From positions 1 through 11,223 of the forward strand of contig USKN01000043.1 of NCBI GenBank assembly GCA_900555295.1: DNA of 11,223 bases. Reading direction: 5' to 3'. The position numbers were made by a program, and so were the translations under genes. A model generated the notes under the pieces. That model ran no database searches and had not been told where the DNA came from. It saw nothing but the letters and a program-made list of their open reading frames with translations. The DNA comes from an uncultured Eubacteriales bacterium. GTDB taxonomy: Bacteria; Bacillota; Clostridia; UMGS1810. Positions 6,277 to 11,223 of this stretch are shown here, piece by piece. How positions within the stretch are numbered: position 1 is the stretch's first letter; the number at the start of each line of letters is the position of its first letter.

Positions 6277-7305
6277 ATGGCAATAAAAGCGGTAATAATA
6301 GGATTTTCACATATGCATGTCAACGAAATTGCACTGTATATAAATGATGCGGAGGGTATGGAGCTTTGTGCGGCGGCAGACGTTCCGTCACAGACGGAAA
6401 CGATTGCCCCGAAACGATATACCCCGGCATGGAATTTGCAGAATGTGCGTGAGAATTATTGTTCAAATATATATGATGATTACAGAAAAATGCTTGACGA
6501 GGTTAAGCCGGATATTGCGTTTATTCTTACTGAGAACGGTCAGAAGCCTGAAGTGGTTTCGGAATGTGCAAAAAGGGGTGTAAATTATCTCATTAAGAAC
6601 AAGAACGCATGGCCGAGGTTCTGTAATGACAAGTCTTTGGCAGAGGGATATATGAGAAACGGCATAGACAAGAAAACGGCAAGAGAAAGAATAGCGGTAG
6701 GCTGCAACTGGATGTGTGTGCCGGGCAAGGAATTTCCTATGAACGATATCGTTAAAATCAATATTGCCAAGGCCATGGAAGAGACGTTAAAAGATTTAAG
6801 AAAAGAGGAGCGACGCAGCACTGAAAGACTGTTCGATCTGTACGAGGCACATCTTAAAAAGGCTATAGAGGTCACTGCGGCAGGAATAAATCTTCACCTT
6901 GACCATCAGTGGGAAGTGACTCCGGAGCTTGTTATGAACCGCATGATGAAGGACAGTATCGAAAAGGGCGAGGACATATCACAATGCGCGGAACTGTTCA
7001 CAGTCGGCATAGACGGAGCGGGACTTGCGGTTGTAGCCGATTCGTTCGGAGTATTGGAGGACAGAGTGGAAAATGAGCATTTGCTAAGCCGGGATGATAT
7101 GTTTGAAGCACTTGATAATAATTTTGAGAATGAGAGAACAATACTGATACTCAATTCTGCTCCGAAATATTGCAGCGGAAATAGCTCAGCTGACCGATGG
7201 GCAAAGCGGCTTACCAAAAGCTGGGTAGGTCTTGTCAAGGCTCAGGAAATGCCGGAGGGCAGACAGCTTGTTGTTGATAGATTTTTGAGTGCTGACAGGC
7301 AATGA
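6277..7305 (+). pseudogene. In-frame chimera: Gfo/Idh/MocA N-terminus joined to part of a glycyl radical enzyme
   Basis: ATG 6277 follows AGGAGG (6263-6268). Residues 1-105 are a Gfo/Idh/MocA Rossmann domain of the GFSHMHVNE subtype: VIIGFSHMH, YDDYRKMLDEVKPDIAF, then PEVVSECAKRGVN. The EKP motif that should follow is absent. From about residue 106 (near nt 6592) the text becomes that of a pyruvate formate-lyase-like glycyl radical enzyme: NAWPRFCNDKS, VGCNWMCVPGKEFPMND (Cys143, likely the thiyl position), TERLFDLYEAHLKKAIEV, VDGAGLAVVADSFGVLEDRVE and SADRWAKRLTKSWVGLV. It stops at residue 342, before the conserved C-terminal glycyl-radical domain. Neither half is complete: the dehydrogenase lacks its catalytic and substrate domain, and the enzyme half lacks its N-terminus and radical glycine. 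It is most likely a deletion fusion, although the frame is open and has a strong ribosome binding site, so a stable product is possible. Confidence 0.8.
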
Positions 7306-7435
7306 AAATTATGTTTCATTCCGGAGTGCAGATGTTGACGGGTTGCGGATATAATAGATTATAATGTCTGTTTTATCTGTTACCGTCTGTGATGTAAAAA
7401 AACAACATAAAAGTGATGGAACTGAGACTGCAATG

Positions 7436-8281
7436 TTACAGCGAATGCTGTGTCTCAATACGGTAGTCACCGGGAGTAAGACCTGTTCTTTTCTTGAAGT
7501 CAGATGAGAAATTACAGAGGTTATTATATCCGCACATCTCAGCAATCTTTGATATCGGATGATTTGTATTTCTGAGATAATCCTTTGCAGTCTCCATTCT
7601 ATAGCTTATAAGATACTGCCGCAGGGTAGTTCCTGTCGCTTGCTTCATAAGGCGATTGAGGTGATACGGATGGTAGCCTGCTATATTAGAAAGCATATTA
7701 TTATCTATATTTGCCGAGTAGTTACAGTGGATGAAATTAAGTATTTTGTCTATTATATCAGAGCCTTTTGTATCGCAAATGCTGTTTCTTGCAACATTGA
7801 TAATCACATTTTTAAAAATGGATGAAGCGGCGGACCTATACAATTGTTTTTTGTATGTAAATTCGTCAATAATCGAGTTTATAGGCTCAGATAAATAACC
7901 CATGTGTGTAATCACTGTGGGCTCGTTCAAGAAATGATAATCCGTAAAATATACCTTTTCTATAATAGAATTTGTGTCAAATTCATCTGCTCTCATAGGA
8001 TGAACTTCTTTTACTTGCAGAGATTGGTTTTGGGTATAATCAAAATTTATACTCACGATTTCAAACTTGCTCGGAGCGTCAAACTTATATCTCATTCCAG
8101 GTGGAATTATTACAACAGAGCCATATTGCAAAGTATGCTCGGTCTTGTCAATCTTCAATGTGCAATAATCTGAAATCATAAAGTAAAAGTGATAATCCAC
8201 TGCTCGGAAATATTCATTCGTGGGGTTATAGCTTATTATTTGCACAAATCTTAAATACGGATTTATATCTTGAAGCTCCAT
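7436..8281 (-). CDS. AraC-family transcriptional regulator
   Basis: This is an intact 281-residue regulator. ATG 8279-8281 follows TAAGGAGA at good spacing. Residues ~1-100 form a cupin sensor domain (HFYFMISDYCTLKI, YGSVVIIPPGMRYKF). Residues ~173-275 carry the double helix-turn-helix: DNNMLSNIAGYHPYHLNRLM, the linker ATGTTLRQYLISYRMETAK, the second helix-turn-helix ISKIAEMCGYNNLCNFSSDF, and the signature FKKRTGLTPGDYR. It is transcribed away from the YgjV-like and DUF5696 genes across a 120-base gap. That gap contains the symmetrical promoter, so the regulator probably controls both itself and that pair. It has no lesions, unlike the left half of the window. The 130-base gap after its stop (7306-7435) holds no gene. 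Confidence 0.93.
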   Translation of the reverse strand: MELQDINPYLRFVQIISYNPTNEYFRAVDYHFYFMISDYCTLKIDKTEHTLQYGSVVIIPPGMRYKFDAPSKFEIVSINFDYTQNQSLQVKEVHPMRADEFDTNSIIEKVYFTDYHFLNEPTVITHMGYLSEPINSIIDEFTYKKQLYRSAASSIFKNVIINVARNSICDTKGSDIIDKILNFIHCNYSANIDNNMLSNIAGYHPYHLNRLMKQATGTTLRQYLISYRMETAKDYLRNTNHPISKIAEMCGYNNLCNFSSDFKKRTGLTPGDYRIETQHSL

Positions 8282-8333
8282 TTATGTTCTCCTTAAATGT
8301 TTGTTTTTACAAAACACTTGTTCTTTTTTATTC

Positions 8334-8365
8334 TTGATTATATCATAATCGTGTGATAAAATCAA
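8334..8365. promoter_or_regulatory. Symmetrical bidirectional promoter
   Basis: Two 13-base arms, CTTGATTATATCA (8333-8345) and TGATAAAATCAAG (8354-8366), are inverted repeats matching at 12 of 13 positions around an 8-base centre. On the plus strand they give TTGATT (8334-8339), a 17-base spacer and TAAAAT (8357-8362) preceded by TG. On the minus strand they give TTGATT (8365-8360), a 17-base spacer and TATAAT (8342-8337), also preceded by TG. Each -35 overlaps the -10 of the opposite promoter. Predicted leaders are about 30-50 bases to the ribosome binding sites of the AraC and YgjV-like genes. Confidence 0.75.
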
Positions 8366-8401
8366 GAAAAAAATAAAAGCAGTTCAAGAAAGGAATGCGA
8401 A

Positions 8402-8917
8402 ATGATTACAAACTCTATTATTGCACAGATATTCGGTGTGGCGGGCATAGCAGCATTTATTATGCTGTACCAGTTTAACAGCATGAAAAAAGTGCTGAAA
8501 ACAAAGATGGTTATGAATGTTTTGTGGGCGATGCATTATTTGTTGTTGGGAGCAACATCTGCCTTCGCCGTCAATGCAATATGCCTTGTACGAGAATGCG
8601 TGTTTATAAACGATGACAAGAAAATTTTTAAAAGTCGGATATGGCTGTGGATTTTCATCGCCTTTAATATTATATCGGCAATTCTGACATGGAAGGGATA
8701 TTTCAGCATACTTCCTGCCATGACATCTACACTTGCAACAATTTCATTTAAACAAAAAAGTGTAAAGGTTGCAAGGGTGATAGGCATTACAAATAATGTT
8801 ATGATGTTTACATATGATATTTTTGTAGGTTCTTATATGGGATTGATAGCCGAAACGTTAGCATTTTTGGCTGTTGTTGTTGCGATTTTCAGAAACAAGT
8901 CTCAGAAAGCGAAATAA
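8402..8917 (+). CDS. YgjV-family inner membrane protein
   Basis: This is a 171-residue integral membrane protein. ATG 8402 follows AGAAAGGA (8387-8394). The hydrophobic pattern suggests about five to six segments: IIAQIFGVAGIAAFIMLYQF, VLWAMHYLLLGATSAFAVNA, WLWIFIAFNIISAIL, the short ILPAMTSTLATISF, NNVMMFTYDIFVGSYM and LIAETLAFLAVVVAIF. The lysine-rich tail would face the cytoplasm. The layout (QIFGVAGI start, MHYLLLGA, a central charged loop RECVFINDDKK) matches the YgjV/Imp-YgjV family of small inner membrane proteins, whose function is not established. It is the first gene of a likely two-gene unit with the DUF5696 protein (48-base gap). It may serve as an accessory membrane component or simply share the transcript. 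Family assignment is from memory of the conserved pattern. Confidence 0.75.
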   Translation: MITNSIIAQIFGVAGIAAFIMLYQFNSMKKVLKTKMVMNVLWAMHYLLLGATSAFAVNAICLVRECVFINDDKKIFKSRIWLWIFIAFNIISAILTWKGYFSILPAMTSTLATISFKQKSVKVARVIGITNNVMMFTYDIFVGSYMGLIAETLAFLAVVVAIFRNKSQKAK

Positions 8918-8965
8918 CGTGATTTGAATTATATAACTAAATGAAAAAACAGAGGAGGTAATTTT

Positions 8966-10684
8966 ATGTTTGAAGCTACTGTTAAATTCTCGGATGGTTC
9001 GGTAAGGGAAATAAATCCGAAAACAGAAAAAAAAGAAAGGGTAAGGTATGCGGTTATCGAGCGTGAAACTCTTGATTTCACTAAAGTAAAGTATGTTGAT
9101 GTCTTGGTAAACGAAACCGAAATTAATGCCGGAGATACGGGATTTTTCCTTTGCCCCGGAGGCTGGTGGAGAGCGAAGATGCACGATTGTGCAATCGGAT
9201 ATTTTACGGAGCGCTCGGATGACGAATACATAAACTATGATCCACATATGTATGTATTGGGAATAAATCATAATAATAAAGCATATATTGCCATAGCTTC
9301 GGGAATGAGAGAGATTTCAAATCAGCGTATTTGTGTAGAGAACAATGAATATAAATTCTATTACAGATTTGAAGTTGATGAAGAAGAATTATATGAAGAT
9401 ATAAAATTGGAAATCCATGAGCTTGAGGGAGATATATCCTACAGTGCAATGGGACGAGAATACAGAAAATATGTTTTGCAAAACGGATTTGTGAGTATAA
9501 AGGACAGGCAGAATGAAAGCTTAAAATATGCGGCGGAATCGGTTTGTGTAAGAGTGAGAATGGGATGGAAACCAGTTCCGTGTACAATTCTTGAACAGAC
9601 TGAAGAAAACGAACCGCCCGTTCATGTTGCTTGTAGCTTCAAACAGGTTGAGGATTTGATGAGAGAATACAAGAAAGCCGGCATAGAAAAAGCGGAATTT
9701 TGTCTTGTGGGCTGGAACAAGGGCGGACACGACGGCAGATGGCCGCAGATATTGCCTCCGGAGGAGACTCTCGGCGGCAAAGACGATTTATTGTCGCTTA
9801 TAAAGACGGCAAAAGAATTGGGTTATACTATTGCTCCTCACACAAACAGCACCGATTCTTATACCTTGGCGGAAAACTTTGATTGGGATTTTGTAGCTCG
9901 TAAAAAGGACGGCTCGCTGAGTATAGAAGCTGAAAGATGGGGAGGAGGAAGAACCTACAATGTATGCCCAAAAAAATCGTTGGAACTTGCGTATGAAACA
10001 TTTCCGCCGGTTGCAGAGCTGGGATTTTACGGAGCGCAGTATATAGACGTTATAACGGCAACACCTCCGAGATATTGCTATAATGCCGCACATCCGGTAA
10101 ACAGGAAAGAGGCTTGTGAATACTTCGATAAGCTTTTTGAATATTCAAGAGAGCTTTTCGGTACGGTAGGGTGTGAATTAGGCATGGAACACAGTATGAA
10201 AAAATGCGACTTTATACTGTACAGCACTATGGACAACGGTTTAAACAGAAAAAACGAAGAATGTGAATTGTTTTCGGAATATGTTCCGTTTTGGCACATA
10301 GTATACCATGGTATTGTTTTAAGCAATCCGTATGCCGGTACCGTTAACGCCGCTCTAAACCGTAATCCCGACGCACTGCTGAGATTGATAGAGCTTGGAG
10401 GCAGACCGGTAATTTATTACTATTCAAAATTTGTTTCCGACGGCACCGATTGGATGGGAGATACGGATTTCAGAATGGATACCGAGGAGGCCGTAAAATC
10501 GGGAGTGGAAGCGACACTTAAGACTGTGAATATTTATAACGAGATGAGTTATCTGCAATATGAATTTATGGATAAGCATGAGAAGATAGGTGAAAACCGT
10601 TACCGCACGACGTACTCCGACGGAAGTGAGGTTACGGTGGATTACAATAATAAAACATTCTCAATAAAAAAAGACAGTAACTGA
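8966..10684 (+). CDS. DUF5696 family protein, glycoside hydrolase-like TIM barrel
   Basis: This is an intact 572-residue frame. ATG 8966 follows GAGGAGG (8952-8958). There is no signal peptide. Residues ~1-175 are beta-rich (CPGGWWRAKMHDCAIGYF, YVLGINHNNKAYIAIASG), like the sandwich domains that precede glycosidase barrels. The barrel, ~215-500, contains FCLVGWNKGGHDGRWPQI, ELGYTIAPHTNSTDSY, WGGGRTYNVCPKKSLEL, GAQYIDVITATPPRYCY and VGCELGMEHSMKKCDF. Asp361 at the end of a strand and Glu404 or Glu408 are plausible nucleophile and acid/base. The text matches DUF5696 proteins as I remember them, and the general layout recalls the GH101/GH129 alpha-N-acetylgalactosaminidase group, but that relation is inference. 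Residues ~535-570 form a short beta-rich end. The AraC gene, the divergent promoter and the YgjV gene point to one regulated glycan-processing unit. No clear terminator follows: only an all-AT hairpin at 10689-10704. Confidence 0.82.
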   Translation: MFEATVKFSDGSVREINPKTEKKERVRYAVIERETLDFTKVKYVDVLVNETEINAGDTGFFLCPGGWWRAKMHDCAIGYFTERSDDEYINYDPHMYVLGINHNNKAYIAIASGMREISNQRICVENNEYKFYYRFEVDEEELYEDIKLEIHELEGDISYSAMGREYRKYVLQNGFVSIKDRQNESLKYAAESVCVRVRMGWKPVPCTILEQTEENEPPVHVACSFKQVEDLMREYKKAGIEKAEFCLVGWNKGGHDGRWPQILPPEETLGGKDDLLSLIKTAKELGYTIAPHTNSTDSYTLAENFDWDFVARKKDGSLSIEAERWGGGRTYNVCPKKSLELAYETFPPVAELGFYGAQYIDVITATPPRYCYNAAHPVNRKEACEYFDKLFEYSRELFGTVGCELGMEHSMKKCDFILYSTMDNGLNRKNEECELFSEYVPFWHIVYHGIVLSNPYAGTVNAALNRNPDALLRLIELGGRPVIYYYSKFVSDGTDWMGDTDFRMDTEEAVKSGVEATLKTVNIYNEMSYLQYEFMDKHEKIGENRYRTTYSDGSEVTVDYNNKTFSIKKDSN

Positions 10685-10798
10685 ATGAAATATTGAGATA
10701 TTTATACCCCGTTAAAATTTCGTCGCTCAAAAGCGATGCCGGTATGTCGGAGCGGCAATGCTTGTGTAAAAATGTTCAAAAACACAAACCTAAACAAC

Positions 10799-10836
10799 TT
10801 TTGTGCAAATACAAAAATAAATATATGTACTATAAT
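10799..10836 (+). promoter_or_regulatory. Operator-like dyad and -10 box of the nucleotidyltransferase gene
   Basis: The dyad TTTTGT-6-ACAAAA (10799-10816) lies 14 bases before TATAAT at 10831-10836, with no good -35. The ribosome binding site AAAGGAG (10870-10876) and ATG 10887 follow, so this is the native arrangement of the element. The same regulator could act on both repeat copies. Confidence 0.5.
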
Positions 10837-10886
10837 GTATTTGCTTGATATTTAAGGAAGGTTTCTCATGAAAGGAGTCATCTTAT

Positions 10887-11223
10887 ATGAAAAAGACACA
10901 ACGCTTGTTGTAATGACGGCAGGAATGGGCAGTTGCTTCGACGGACTAAAGCAGATTGAGCCCATTGGCCCCGACGGTGAGGTAATCCTTGATTTCTCGG
11001 TTTACGATGCCGTTAAGGCAGGCTTTAACAAAGTGGTATTCATAATAAGGAAAGACATAGAGAAGGATTTTAGAAATATAACCAAAAGAAAGATTGAAAA
11101 AATCGTTGACACAGAGTGTGTTTTCCGGGATATGGACAAACTTTCGAACGGTTTCTCCGTTCCGGACGGCATAGTGCCGTGCAAGCGCTTGCTTTCCGAA
11201 GCAAGGAAAGTTAGTTTAATTAC
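10887..11223 (+). pseudogene. Sugar nucleotidyltransferase (NTP_transferase family), decayed 5' part, cut by window end
   Basis: The native start is ATG 10887, 10 bases after AAAGGAG (10870-10876). It reads MKKTQRLL and then stops, because the dinucleotide CA seems to be duplicated at 10898-10901. Without it the text would be MKKTTLVVM and join the long frame. That frame, open from ATG 10868, gives LVVMTAGMGSCFDGLKQIEP, then IGPDGEVILDFSVYDAVKAG, FNKVVFIIRKDIEKDF and FRDMDKLSNGFSVPDG. This is the N-terminal half of a nucleotidyltransferase that joins a nucleotide to a sugar phosphate. Family members read GMGSRYGGLKQ; here the key Arg is Cys and the first Gly of YGGLKQ is Asp. After GFSVPDG the expected KPWGT-x-HA text is missing. 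If the sequence continues as in the left repeat copy, a stop comes within three codons. ATG 10868 gives a longer open frame but has no ribosome binding site. The family is clear; it is nonfunctional by inference. Confidence 0.8.

Larger units (their letters stand above)
10728..11223 (+). repeat. Direct repeat, right copy (longer form)
   Basis: This is the longer copy of the element at 3917-4122. It contains the shared promoter block (10728-10867), then 290 bases absent from the left copy, then the shared end (11158-11223), which runs off the window. Two of the four differences in the promoter block fall in the upstream box, which reads GTTCAAAAACACAAA here (10774-10788). The dyad TTTTGT-6-ACAAAA (10799-10816) is identical in both copies. 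Confidence 0.93.

Noticed and set aside
7335..7365. TTGACG followed 19 bases later by TATAAT, with another TATAAT at 7350
   Set aside because: It points into the 3' end of the convergent AraC gene and has no plus-strand gene to serve; AT-rich chance match or relic of a lost gene.
7419..7458. Hairpin-forming sequence at the 3' end of the minus-strand AraC gene (GAGAC/GTCTC with inner ACAGC/GCTGT)
   Set aside because: It overlaps the coding end and the next T-tract is about 30 bases away, so it does not qualify as an intrinsic terminator.
10689..10704. AAATAT-TGAG-ATATTT hairpin after the DUF5696 gene as a terminator
   Set aside because: The stem is all A/T and has no T-run after it, too weak to call.
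11165..11210. CAAGCGCTTG palindrome and a CTTGCTT-TCCG-AAGCAAG hairpin as a terminator or mobile-element end
   Set aside because: No T-tract follows and no duplicated target site was seen; both lie inside the decayed nucleotidyltransferase repeat (also at 4081-4107).

Overview
The window looks like a chromosomal accessory region of a low-to-moderate GC, Gram-positive anaerobe of the Clostridia (Oscillospiraceae/Lachnospiraceae-like). The reasons are strong AGGAGG-type ribosome binding sites, extended -10 (TGnTATAAT) promoters, a TTG start, several AraC-type regulators of sugar loci, and a glycyl-radical-enzyme fragment. This placement is inference; there is no rRNA or other marker gene.

Layout, left to right. 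(1) 1-570: the C-terminal part of an AraC regulator. It is followed by an extended -10 promoter and an orphan Shine-Dalgarno sequence that now lead into a 5'-truncated IS3-family transposase (to 1193). (2) 1165-4003, minus strand: an AraC regulator, then nagB and nagA, the core of an amino-sugar-6-phosphate catabolic operon. nagB carries two in-frame stops. nagA has a frameshift, a damaged motif and a foreign C-terminus. The AraC gene seems to have lost its native start. (3) 3917-4122: a direct repeat of the right end of the window (10728-11223) that lacks 290 bp present in the right copy. (4) 4215-5849: an apparently intact DUF4091/GH123-like glycosidase, closed by a strong terminator. (5) 5960-7305: two chimeric reading frames, an Na+:alanine/glycine symporter cut after about 77 residues and a Gfo/Idh/MocA N-terminus joined in frame to part of a glycyl radical enzyme. 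(6) 7436-10684: an intact-looking module. A minus-strand AraC regulator is divergent from a YgjV-like membrane protein and a DUF5696 glycosidase-like protein, across a nearly symmetrical bidirectional promoter. (7) 10728-11223: the second repeat copy, with the decayed start of a sugar-nucleotidyltransferase gene, cut by the window edge.

Functionally, the intact genes point to intracellular processing of host- or plant-derived glycans, possibly GalNAc/GlcNAc-containing ones, under AraC control. The released amino sugars would originally have been handled by NagA/NagB. The main feature of the window is erosion: at least six genes are broken by stops, indels, truncations or in-frame fusions at sharp junctions. 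I see no tRNA, rRNA, CRISPR array, phage or defence module. I did not find a convincing new biological system. The best leads are the symmetrical divergent promoter, the promoter-bearing repeat that lost its gene in one copy, and the cluster of in-frame chimeric genes, which could also reflect misassembly.
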